This document shows, one piece after another, positions 10,137-21,790 of a stretch of 64,000 nt of DNA (its first letter is position 1; every line of letters begins with the position of its first letter). The notes under the pieces are model-generated. The model was not told the DNA's origin, ran no database searches, and saw only the letters and a list, made by a program, of their open reading frames with translations. The stretch is from Dastarcus helophoroides (lineage: Eukaryota > Arthropoda > Insecta > Coleoptera > Bothrideridae), in NCBI GenBank assembly GCA_028583605.1, contig CM053335.1:18087347-18151346 (forward strand), read 5' to 3'. The position numbers were made by a program, and so were the translations under genes.

Positions 10137-13100
10137 ACCAAATCCGGACAGGAGACTGATATAATTTTTAGATTCGCTTTTACTAAACAAAGTCAGCATT
10201 ATTTTGTAACTTTGTAAACCATCAAATGTCAAAAATGTTGATTTAATTGACTATTAAATCCTACCAGGAGACTGACATAATTTCTAGGTTCTCTTTAAAT
10301 AGCCAAAGTGAGAATTACACTTAATATTATCTGTATATAATTTGGTAGAGTATAATTTAAGAAACACTTTGATAGAAGTTGTACCCAAATCCTGGCAGGA
10401 TAAATTAATAATAATATTCCGTTTTAATAAAAAAGTAAACGTTATTTTATAACTTTGTAAACTATAAAATGTGAAAAATATTAATCGAATTAAGTATCAA
10501 ATTCTGGCAGAAGACTAACATAATTTTTAGGTTCTCTTTTATTAAGCAATCACAGCTATATATTAAAAATAGTTTTCAACTTAATAAAAAAAAAGATTGA
10601 ATTGATCGTTAAATGGTGCCAGGAGACTGGCATAATTTTTAGTTTCTCTTTTATTGAACAAAGTGACAATTGTATATTAAAATTAGTTAATAAGTTAATA
10701 AAACATTGAGTGAATTGACCACCAAATTGTGCCAGGAGACTGATTTAATTTTTAGATTCCCATTTATTAACCCAAGTCGGAATTACACTTGGTATAATTA
10801 TTCTATAAATTAGTAAACTATAAATTAAGAAACACATTGGTGGAAGTGATGGCCAAATCCTAGCAGGAGACTGATATACTATTTAGATTCCCTTTTAATA
10901 AAAAAAGTGAACGTTATTTTATATCTTTGTAAACTATAAAATGTGAAAAACATTGATCGAATTGAGTATCAAATACTGGCAGGAGACTGACCTAATTTTT
11001 AGGTTCTCCTTTATTAAGCAAAGTAACAGCTGTATATTAAAAGTAGTTTACAACTTAATAAAAAAATGATTGCATTGATCTTTAAATGGTGCCAAGAGAC
11101 TGACATAATTTTTAAGTTCTCCTTCATTGAACAAAGTGACAATTTTATATCAAAATTAGTTAATAAGTTAATAAAACATTGAGTGAATTGACCACCAAAT
11201 CGTGCCAGGAGACTGATTTAATTTTTAGATTCCCATTTATTAACCAAAGTGGGAATTACACTTGGTATAATTATTCTATAAATTAGTAAACTATAAATTA
11301 AGAAACACATTGGTGGAAGTAATGGCCAAATTCTAGCAGAAGACTGATATAATATTTAGATTTCCTTTTAATAAAAAAAGTGAACGTTATTTTATAACTT
11401 TGTAAACAAAAGATAGGAAAAACATTGATCGAATTAAGTGTCAAATTCTGGCAGGAGACTGACATAATTTTTAGGTTCGCTTTTATTAAGCAAAGTGACA
11501 GCTGTATATTAAAAGTAGTTTACAACTTGATAAAAAAATGATTGAATTGATCGTCAAATGTTGCCAGGAGACTGACATAATTTTTAGTTTCTCCTTTATT
11601 GAGCAAAGTGACAATTTTATATTAAAATTAGTTAATAAGTTAATAAAACATTGAGTGAATTGACCACCAAATCGTGCCAGGAGACTGATTTAATTTTTAG
11701 ATTCCCATTTATTAACCAAAGTGGGAATTACACTTGGTATAATTATTCTATAAATTAGTAAACTATAAATTAAGAAACACATTGATGGAAGTGATGGCCA
11801 AAATCTAGCAGAAGACTGATATAATATTTAGATTCCCTTTTAATAAAAAAAGTGAACGTTATTTTATAACTTTGTAAACAAAAAAATATGAAAAATATTG
11901 ATCGAATTGAGTGTCAAATTCTGGCAGGAGACTGACATATTTTTTAGGTTCTCTTTTATTAAGCAAAGTAACAGCTGTATATTAAAAGTAGTTTACAACT
12001 TAATAAAAAAATGATTGAATTGATCGTTAAATGGTGCCAGGAGACTGACATAATTTTTAGTTTCTCCTTTATTGAACAAAGTGACAATTTTATATTAAAA
12101 TTAGTTAATAAGTTAATAAAACATTGAGTGAATTGACCACCAAATCGTGCCAGGGGACTGATTTAATTGTTAGATTCCCATTTATTAACCAAAGTGGGGA
12201 TGACACTTGGTATAATTATTCTATAAATTAGTAAACTATAAATTAAAAAACACATTGATGGAAGTGATGGCCAAATCCTGGCAGGAGACTGATATAATAT
12301 TTAGATTCCCTTTTAATAAAAAAAGTGAACGTTATTTTATAACTTTGTAAACAAAAAAATAGGAAAAACATTGATCGAATTAAGTGTCACATTCTGGCAG
12401 GAGACTGACATATTTTTTAGGTTCTCTTTTATTAATCAAAGTGACAGCTGTATATTAAAAGTAGTTTACAACTTAATAAAAAAATGATTGAATTGATCGT
12501 CAAATGTTGCCAGGAGACTGACATAATTTTTAGTTTCTCCTTTATTGAGCAAAGTGACAATTTTATATTAAAATTAGTTAATGAGTTAATAAAACATTGA
12601 GTGAATTGACCACCAAATCGTACCAGGAGACTATAAAATGTAAAAAATATTGATCGAATTGAGCATCAAATTCAGGCAGGATTTTTAGATTCACTTTTAT
12701 TACAAAAGTGTATATTATTTTATAACTTGGTAAACTATAAAATGTGCAAAATATCGATCGAATCGAGTGCCAAATCCTGGCAGAAGACTGACATAATTTT
12801 TAGATTCACCTTTATTAAAAAAAGTGTACATTATCTTATAACTTGGTAAACTATAAAATGTGAAAAATATTGATCGAATTGAGTATCAAATTCTGGCAGG
12901 ACACTGACATATTTTTTAGGTTCTCTTTTATTAAGCAAAGTGACAGCTGTATATTAAAAGTAGTTTACAACTTAATAAAAAAATGATTGAATTGATCGTT
13001 AAATGGTGCCAGGAGACTGACATAATTTTTAGTTTCTCCTTTATTGAACAAAGTGACAATTGTATATTAAAATTAGTTAATAAGTTAATAAAACATTGAG

Positions 13101-14085
13101 TGAATTGACCACCAAATCGTACCAGGAGACTGATTTAATTTTTAGATTCCCATTTATTAACCAAAGTGGAAATTACACTTAGTATAATTATTCTATAAAA
13201 ATTAGTAAACTATAAATTAAGAAACACATTGGTGGAAGTGATGGCCAAATCCTGGCAGGAGACTGATATAATATTTAGATTCCCTTTTAATAAAAAAAGT
13301 GAACGTTATTTTATAACTTTGTAAACAAAAAAATAGGAAAAACATTGATCGAATTAAGTGTCACATTCTGGCGGGAGACTGACATAATTTTTAGGTTCTC
13401 TTTTATTAAGCAAAGTGATTGCTGTATATTAAAAGTAGTTTACAACTTAATAAAAAAATGATTGAATTGATCGTTAAATGGGGCCAGGAGACTGACATAA
13501 TTTTTAGTTTCTCCTTTATTGAGCAAAGTGACCATTTTATATTAAAATTAATTAATAAGTTAATAAAACATTGAGTGAATTGACCACCAAATCGTGCCAG
13601 GAGACTGATTTAATTTTTAGATTCCCATTTATTAACCAAAGTGGGAATTATACTTGGTATAATTATTCTATAAATTAGTAAACTATAAATTAAGAAACAC
13701 ATTGGTGGAAGCGATGGCCAAATCCTGGCAGTAGACTGATATAATATTTAGATTTCCTTTTAATAAAAAAGTGAACGTTATTTTATAACTTTGTAAACAA
13801 AAAAATAGGAAAAATATTGATCGAATTGAGTGTCAAATTCTGGCAGGAGACTGATATAATTTTTAGGTTCTCTTTTATTAAGCAAAGTAACAGCTGTATA
13901 TTAAAAGTAGTTTACAACTTAATAAAAAAATGATTGAATTGATCATTAAATGGTGCCAGGAGACTGACATAATTTTTAGTTTCTCCTTTATTGAACAAAG
14001 TGACAATTTTGTATTAAAATTAGTTAATAAGTTAATAAAACGTTGAGTGAATTGACCACCAAATCGTGCCAGGAGACTGATTTAA
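10137..14085 (+). repeat. satellite array B (110-125 bp monomers, about 33 copies)
   Basis: The box CCAGGAGACTGA followed by YATAATTTTTAG opens each monomer. The same four monomer types as in array A occur in reverse order on the opposite strand. One type (box followed by TATAATATTTAGATT) recurs near 10866, 11341, 11811, 12286, 13260 and 13733, giving a higher-order period of about 470-475 bp, with one interval doubled. The first two monomers match the innermost monomers of array A in reverse complement. Confidence 0.95.
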
Positions 14086-15660
14086 TTTTTACATTCTCAT
14101 TTATTAACCAAATTGGGCCTCACATTTAAAATTATTATTATGTGACTTGCCAAACTACAAATTAAGGAAATACATTGATCAAAATAAAATAAAAATGTTA
14201 AATTACTGAAAAACGAATCATTTCTCGATGTAATTACAAACTTTTGAAGCTGCATCGAGAAGACCCATATCAAGTTAAGTTTTTTTTATGGGCGGTGCAG
14301 ATAAAGGCACTTTTGTAAACGAAAATGTATACCATTTAATTTTCGTTCCGCCTCTGTCTCAGCCGAATGGCGTCAGTTGCAACAAAGACCGAATCTCCGC
14401 ACCACCAACGATAAAGTTTGTAGGTAAACCATCTTACGACTGTTATTAACCTGGCAAGTGGGGGTTACAAATTATAGACTCTTGCTCCTCAAATTGTCGG
14501 TTTTGTTTAACATTACGTTTTCGGCCGATCTTTGGGTCAACGATCCGGAAAGAAATCTATCCAGAAAAAACTCAATCGCAGCATAACATAATTAAAAGAA
14601 GTACGTTTATGCCTTCAACAATGCCAACTTCCACTTGACCTTGCACTGGTGTTACAAACAGCATAAAAACAAAGAATGTTTTGGTAGAAAGCTTCTGTTA
14701 TTGAAATGTAATGTTTAAGGGATCTAGGATTTCTGTTGCAACCATTTTAATTTGTCATACGCAAGACAAACCGAGAGACTCATTAAAAAGAGATTCAAGG
14801 AGCAGATTGCTCCTAATAGCTGAGTCGAAAGGCAAACAATACGTGTCCCTAAATGTATTAGAATGTACTGAAAGCTTCTATTGATTCATTTCTATTTCTA
14901 GCTATGAAAATGTCAACACAAGTTTACTAAAAACTTTTGAATTTAAGATCAAAGAAAAAAAATCCAAACCATTCATAACATTAAAAAAACTTTCTGGTTC
15001 CTGCGTTGCGTCAGTACTGAGGACGTCATTCGTCATTCTGTTTGAAAATATATCTTCAATAGCAAAAAAAATAGAATTTTCCCAAATTATTTTATTGTAA
15101 TGAAGACTTCTTTAGATTACTGAATATTGTTACTTTGTTAAGAATTCTTTAAATTACCAAATTCCATTAAATCAAAAACTAAAACAAAAATTAATTTCGT
15201 TCTGTTATAAAAAATTACTCAAATTCGTTCAAGATTTTTATTTGAAATGGAAACAAAACGGCTAAAAGCAGAACAAAATGTGGTACAAAACATCGTAACT
15301 GGGAAGTTAGTACCCAATTTCTCGGTGTTAAACTAATATCTAATTTTCCCTTTTTTACGGACCGAGATCGTTTTAAAAAGCAATTACCCTCCCCCATATC
15401 TTCTAATATAATTACAGTTCCCTATTCGGAAAAAATCGGTCCCTACTCGATAAAATAACCGTTGCCAACCCCTAAAGTAATAATTTGTACGCCCCTGCCC
15501 TTTGTGCTGTCTAAATTGTAATGTAATATTACTTATGTCGTAATACGGCACAATTTATGTTATTTAATCATACATACGGAACATATCCAAATATTTTGCA
15601 CAGCTTATTTCACTTTATATGAAAACGCCCCGTCAAGCAAAATGAAGAAATGAACAATCT
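14086..15660. other. no recognisable feature
   Basis: Unique-looking AT-rich sequence after a degenerate last satellite monomer that fades by about 14200. The 60-codon minus frame at 15215-15397 has no family resemblance. Confidence 0.45.
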
Positions 15661-15666
15661 CAAATG

Positions 15667-15724
15667 GGGCACAGATTTATTAAATTTTTAGTCATCCGAA
15701 CTGGGTTATGATTCATCAGCTGTT
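15667..15724 (+). repeat. direct repeat, left copy, flanking the 14-bp minisatellite
   Basis: Shares GGGCACAGATTTATTAAATT and ATTCATCAGCTGTT with 16479-16529 on the other side of the minisatellite. The middle of the repeat has diverged. Confidence 0.75.
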
Positions 15725-15839
15725 ACGTTTCCGACACATTGATACATCCAGTTCTTTGAGCACAGTTCCCATATTACTTCATATCTCTGGCGTTCCTTAA
15801 TTCGAGAGTTTAATTTGGGGAACAAGTAAAACAAATTTC

Positions 15840-16330
15840 AGTATTCTGATATCGCATTCGAGTCTCAGTTTCCTGATCTCAATCTTCTAGTTTCAGTCTC
15901 CCGGTTTCAATATTCTGAACTCTCTCCTGCTTTCAGTATTCTGGTGTCTCGGTCTCCTAGCCTCAGTCTCCTGGCCTCAGTCTCCTGGTCTCAGTCTCCT
16001 GGTCTCAGTCTCCTGGTCTCAGTTTCCTGGTCTCAGTCTCCTGGTCTTAGTCTCCTGGTCTCAGTTTCCTGGTCTCAGTTTTCTGATCTCAGTCTCCTGG
16101 TCTCAATCTTCTAGTTTCAGTCTCCCGGTTTCAATATTCTGAACTCTCTCCTACTTTCAGTATTCTGGTGTCTCGGTCTCCTAGCCTCAGTCTCCTGGTC
16201 TCAGTCTCCTGGTCTCAGTCTCCTGGTCTTAGTCTCCTGGTCTTAGTCTCCTGGTCTCAGTTTCCTGATCTCAGTCTCCTGGTCTCAGTTTCCCTATCTC
16301 AATCTCCTGGTTTCAAAAGTCTCCCGGTTT
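15840..16330 (-). repeat. 14-bp minisatellite containing the satellite core box
   Basis: The unit TCAGTCTCCTGGTC repeats about 30 times, with degenerate edges (TCAGTTTCCTGATC, CAATATTCTGAAC). TCAGTCTCCTGG is the exact reverse complement of the 12-bp box of the 110-125 bp satellite. A roughly 110-bp block at 15870-15965 is repeated at 16103-16195. The open frame 16168-16386 is a translation of the repeat. Confidence 0.95.
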
Positions 16331-16478
16331 CAAAGACAAGGACTTATGATTATTATTTTAGAGATAATATCAAAAATGGCCCCTAGTTGCCTGCCAATTT
16401 GAACAGATGACAAGAAACTGAGTATTTTCCAGCGTCCTTCTACCGTAACGCTAAGTTACGAAAAAACAGAATTCGAAC

Positions 16479-16529
16479 GGGCACAGATTTATTAAATTTT
16501 TGATCTCGGTTTACGATTCATCAGCTGTT
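16479..16529 (+). repeat. direct repeat, right copy, flanking the 14-bp minisatellite
   Basis: Partner of 15667-15724. Both copies open with GGGCACAGATTTATTAAATT and close with ATTCATCAGCTGTT. Confidence 0.75.
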
Positions 16530-17210
16530 GTACTACCGTAAGGGCAGCTTCCCCGCGGGCGGCGCGATTTGGTTATTCGATTTTTCACGACTCGCAATCG
16601 CAAAAGAAATGTTAATTATTTTCGTGGTCGAATGCGTTCTGTTTACATTGAAGAAATTTCATTCGTTGATTGTCATGAGAGCCGACGTGATGTACCGCAT
16701 CGACCAAATTCTCTATTTGTTTTACGAATTAATCGGCATGGGAAAACTTTCACATTTTATGGCGTTTTATAGTATTTAGACAGCGGTAAATTAAACTTAT
16801 TTTTTTAATTATTCCACGCTCATTCCCAATCAATTATTTTTCTTTCACAATTTCTTTCATAATTCGGCCTAGATAGGCTCCCCAGAGAATACTCCGATTG
16901 CCCATTATTGCATTAACATTGGTTATTTTGTTAAAGAAGACGATAAAAAAGTAAAATACAAACCTACAAGGAAGAATGTTTATTAATGACAGAGCTTAAT
17001 ATCCAAAATGTTTCGCAATTTCTGGTTGTTACAGAAATTGATGTAAAAATATATTTTAACTATAATTTTACCTACACCAGGTTATGTATGATGTAATTAA
17101 AATCACAAGGGTCACTAGTAATGAGGTAGCTTTTTTTGTAGCACGTTCGATTGCAGACAATTTAATTGACATAATGTTCCATATTTGAGCGTTATATTTT
17201 GCCCCATAAT
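16530..17210. other. unique segment with two overlapping open frames
   Basis: Bases 16528-16779 are open in two plus frames (83 and 67 codons), and the composition is less AT-rich than the neighbours. Neither translation is recognisable. It may be a conserved noncoding element or chance. The remainder to 17210 is AT-rich without structure. Confidence 0.3.
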
Positions 17211-17754
17211 ATATAGGAATTAAATTTTTAATTTTTGTCAACTGCAATTTTTTTCGTAATTTTAAATTTGTTCTTAAGGATTCTTTTTGAAATTTTTAAA
17301 TCAAATATCACATCAATTACAACTTTTTCTATAGAAGCTTCAAGATGTTTCCAAATTGAGACTTCGACCTAAAATCCGCCTTTCCTGAAAATGTTGAGAT
17401 TTTTTTCGAAAATTCAGTTTCTGTTTCTTTTTTTTAAACAAAAATTTGTGTCATTGTCAAATTTTCGAAATTTGGTTTTTTCTTCTGAAAATTTCTACTT
17501 TCTTGAAATTTCGACGTTTTCCTGGAAATGACGATTATCTTTCTTGAAATTTTGATCTCTTAATTTTTCAGTTTTTTGTCTTTAATCAAATTTTGACGTC
17601 AAACTTAAAATCTGATCTTTTTCTGGATCAAAATTTTGACTGTATTTCAAGATTTTGTTTATTTTTTTAATTTTCTTTTCAAAAATTGTGTTCAAATTTT
17701 GTATGCGTTCTCGAAATTTGGACGATTTTCAAAATTTCTTTCTTTTCGACTATC
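17211..17754. repeat. low-complexity AAATTTTGA / TTTCGAAATTT tract
   Basis: Degenerate runs of TTTTTGAAATTT, TCGAAATTTGG and ATTTTGACT without a fixed period. A similar texture is seen at 10.0-10.1 and 28.1-28.7 kb, each time next to a satellite array. Confidence 0.6.
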
Positions 17755-20700
17755 GAATTCACTATCAAATCCTAGCAGGAGACTGACATAATTTTTAAGT
17801 TCTCTTTTATTAACCAGAGTTACAATTGTAACTGCAAGCTTATAACCTCATAGAATTGACCGTTAAATCGAGCCAGGAAACTGATATAATTTTTAGATTC
17901 TTATCTATTAACCAACGTAGAAATTATTAGTCTATAACTTAATAATTTATAAGTTAGGAAACACATTGATCGAACCAAGGGCCAAATCCTGGCAGGAGAC
18001 TGATATAATTTTTAGATTCACTTTTATTACAAAAGTGTATATTATTTTATAACTTGGTAAATTATAAAATGTGCAAAATATCGATCGAATCGAGTGCCAA
18101 ATCCTGGCACGAGACTGACATAATTTTTAGATTCACCTTTATTAAAAAAAGTGTACATTATCTTATAACTTGGTAAACTATAAAATGTGAAAAATATCTA
18201 TCGAATCGGGTGTCAAATCCTGGCAGAACACTGACATAATTTTTAGGGTCTCTTTTATTAAACAAAATGACAAGTCCGTGTATTGAAAGTAGTTTATAAG
18301 TTAGTAAAACACCGTAAAATACTAGCAGGAGACTGATATAATTTTTAGATTCTTATCTATTAACCAAAGGGGGATTCGCTGAATTAGTAGTCTGCAATTT
18401 GGTAAAATATAAATTAGAAACATATTGATTGAACTGAGTGGGCTTTTACTAAACAAAGTCAGCATTATTTTATAATTTTGTAAACCATAAAATGTCAAAA
18501 ATGTTGATCCAATTGACTATTAAATCCTACCAGGAGACTGACATAATTGTTAGGTTCTCTTTTATTAACTAAAGTGAGAATTCCACTTAATATTATCTGT
18601 ATATAACTTGGTAGACTATAATTTAAGAAACACTCTGATAGAAGTGATAGCCAAATCCTTGCAGAAGACTGATGTTATATTTAGATTTCGTTCTAATAAA
18701 AAGGTGAACGTTATTTTATAACTGAATGTGAAAAATATTGATCGAATTAAGTATCAAATTCTGACAGGAGAGTGACATAATGTTTAGATTCTCTTTTATT
18801 AAGCAAAGAAACAGCTGAATATTAAAAGTAGTTTACAACTTAATAAAAAATGATTAAATTGATCGTTAAATGGTGCCAGGAGACTGACATAATTTTTAGT
18901 TTCTCCTTTATTGAATAAAGTGGCAATTGTATATTAAAATTAATTAATAAGTTAATAAAACATTGAGTGAATTGACCACCAAATCGTGCCAGGAGACTGA
19001 TTTAATTTTTAGATTCCTATTTATTAACCAAAGAGGGAATTACACTTGGTATAATTATTCTATAAATTAGTAAACTATAAATTAAGAAACACATTGGTGG
19101 AAGTGATGGCCAAATCCTGGCAGGAGACTGATATAATATTTAGATTCCGTTTTAATAAAAAAGTGAACGTTATTTTATAATTTTGTAAACTATAAAATGT
19201 GAAAAATATTGACCGAATTGAGTATTAAATTCTGGCAGGAGACTGACATAATGTTTAGATTCTCTTTTATTAAGCAAAGTAACAGCTGTATATTAAAAGT
19301 ATTTTACAACTTAATAAAAAAATGATTAAATTGATCGTTAAATGGTGCCAGGAGACTGACATAATTTTTAATTTCTCCTTTATTGAATAAAGTGGCAGTT
19401 GTATATTAAAATTGTTAATAAATTAATAAAACATTGAGTGAATTGACCACCAAATCGTACCAGGAGACTATAAAATGTGAAAAATATTGATCGAATTGAG
19501 CATCAAATTCTGGCAGGAGACTGACATAATTTTTAGGATCTCTTTTATTAAACAAAGTGACAATTGTATATATTAAAAGTAGTTTATAGGTTTGTGAAAC
19601 ATTGATTGAATTGACCTCAAAATCATGCCAGGAGACTGATATAATTTCTAGATTATCATCTGTTAGTTAAAGTAGCCACTTTGAATTATTAGTTTATAAT
19701 TTGGTAAACTATAATTTAGGAAATATTAATTGAAATGAATGCCAAATCCTGAGAGGAGATGATATACTTTTTAGATTGTCATTTATCAACAAAAATGGGA
19801 ACCACACTTAGAATTATATTCTAAAACTCGGTAAACTAGAAATTGGGAATCAATTGGTCGAAACTGAGGGCCGAATCCTGACAGGAGACTGATATAACTT
19901 TTGATCCACTTATTATAAAAGTGAACATTCTTTATAATTTTGTAAACTATAAAATGTGAAAAGTATTGTATATTAAAATTAGTTAATAAGTTGATAAAAC
20001 ATTGAGTGAATTGACCACCAAATCGTGCCAGGAGACTGATTTAATTTTTAGATTCCCATTTATTAATCAAAGTGGGAATTACACTTGGTATAATTATTCT
20101 ATAAATTAGTAAACTATAAATTAAGAAACACATTGGTGGAAGTGATGGCCAAATCCTGGCAGGAGACTGATATAATATGTAGATTAGGTTTTAATAAAAA
20201 AGTGAACCTTATTTTATAACTTTGTAAACTATAAAATGTGACAAATATTGATCGAATTAAGTATCAAATTCTGGCAGGAGACTGACATAATGTTTAGATT
20301 CTCTTTTATTAAGCAAAGTAACAGCTGAATATTAAAAGCAGTTTAAAACTTAATAAAAAAATGATTAAATTGATCGTTAAATGGTACCAGGAGACTGACA
20401 TAATTTTTAGTTTCTCCTTTATTGAATAAAGTGGCAATTGTATATTAAAATTGTTAATAAGTTAATAAAACATTAAGTGAATTGACCACCAAATCGTACC
20501 AGGAGACTATAAAATGTGAAAAATATTGATCGAATTGAGTATCAAATTCTGGCAGGAGACTGACATAATTTTTAGGATCTTTTTTATTAAACAAAGTGAC
20601 AATTGTATATATTAAAAGTAGTTTATAGGTTTGTGAAACATTGATTGAATTTACCTCAAAATCATGCCAGGAGACTGATATAATTTCTAGATTATCATCT

Positions 20701-21093
20701 GTTAGTTAAAGTAGCCACTATTAGTTTATAATTTGGTAAACTATAATTTAGGAAATATTAATTGAAATGAATGCCAAATCCTGAGAGGAGATGATATACT
20801 TTTTAGATTGTCATTTATCAACAAAAATGGGAACCTCACTTAGAATTATATTCTAACACTCGGTAAACTAGAAATTGGTAATCACATTGGTCGAAACTGA
20901 AGGTCGAATCCTGACAGGAGACTGATATAATTTTTAGATTCACTTATTATAAAAGTGAACATTCTTTATAACTTTGTAAACTATAAAATGTGAAAAGTAT
21001 TGGTCCAATTTAGTTTCAAATTCTGGCAGGAGACTGACATAATTTTTAGGTTATCTTTTATTAAACTAAGTGGCAATCGTATATTAAAAATAG
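17755..21093 (+). repeat. satellite array C, left part (plus orientation)
   Basis: Boxes GGAGACTGAYATAATTTTTAG recur at 110-130 bp. Monomers are more diverse than in arrays A and B. A duplication of about 1.04 kb is visible: a monomer with TGACCTCAAAATCATGCCAG occurs near 19610 and again near 20650, with matching flanks. Near 18436 begins the same 'start' monomer (AAAGTCAGCATTATTTT) that forms the inner ends of arrays A and B. Confidence 0.92.
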
Positions 21094-21097
21094 ATAG

Positions 21098-21451
21098 TGT
21101 AACGAAATGTAATTGTAGAATTTAGAATCTAAGAAAATTTTCTAGAAATATCTGATAAGGGAAAGCGGCCGCGATAATGAAGCAAACGGCCGATAAGCGT
21201 TCCAGAAATTTCAACAAACGATAACCCGCTATCTGCTGTATTTTTCTAGAATCCGGAAGCGAAACTATATAAGGCGGTCGCCTTTCCCTCGGATCAGTCA
21301 GTTAGTCAGTGTAGTTAATTAGTGAGTTAGTAGTTAGAAGTTAATAAGTGAGTTAATTTATTCAGTTGTGGTGTTCCAAATTTAATTTAGAAATAAAGTG
21401 GGTATTATTCAGCAAGTGTTAATAAGCATTCGAACCGATAAGCCCCTAACA
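21098..21451 (+). mobile_element. solo LTR, copy 1 (354 bp, 4-bp TSD ATAG)
   Basis: Begins TGTAACG and ends CCTAACA (TG...CA), flanked by ATAG at 21094-21097 and 21452-21455. A TATATAA box (21266-21272) lies about 30 bp before a TCAGTCAGT initiator (21294), and AATAAA is at 21392-21397, the layout of a functional LTR. No internal retrotransposon sequence is attached. A 4-bp TSD is usual for Ty3/gypsy elements. The insertion interrupts a satellite monomer, so it postdates the array. Confidence 0.92.
21200..21212 (+). promoter_or_regulatory. heat-shock-element-like trimer in solo LTR 1
   Basis: TTCCAGAAATTTC matches three alternating HSF pentamers (TTCnnGAAnnTTC). Dimers TTCTAGAA lie at 21140-21147 and 21244-21251, the latter about 15 bp upstream of the TATA box. 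The trimer and the promoter-proximal dimer are kept in the second LTR copy. HSF binding is inference from the consensus. Confidence 0.55.
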
Positions 21452-21455
21452 ATAG

Positions 21456-21790
21456 TTTATAAGATGATAAGACATGGATTAAATTTACCACCAAGTCGTG
21501 CCAGGAGACTGACATAATTTTTAGATTATTATATATTAACCAAAGTGGGAATTACGTTTTTGAATTAGTCTATAAGAATAAATTTAGGAAACACATTGAT
21601 CGAACAGATTACGAAATCCAGACAGGAGACTGATATAATTTTCAAATTATCTTTTATTAACCAAAGTGGGACTTGACATTTATTTTATAATTTAAATAAA
21701 GTGTGAAAAATATTGATTTAATCGAGTGGCAAATCCTGACAGGAGACTGACATATTTTTGGATTCTCTGATGGATCAGTTAGATAGTAGA
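21456..21790 (+). repeat. satellite array C, remainder after the LTR
   Basis: Three diverged monomers with boxes near 21505, 21625 and 21741, continuing directly from the monomer split by the LTR. Confidence 0.85.

Noticed and set aside
3778..14085. CRISPR-like appearance of regularly spaced 12-24 bp boxes
   Set aside because: The intervening sequences are themselves homologous monomers, not unique spacers, and the context is eukaryotic satellite DNA.
16528..16779. Possible upstream coding exon (83 or 67 codons)
   Set aside because: Two frames are open at once, neither is recognisable, and no splice donor leads to the LMO4 exons.
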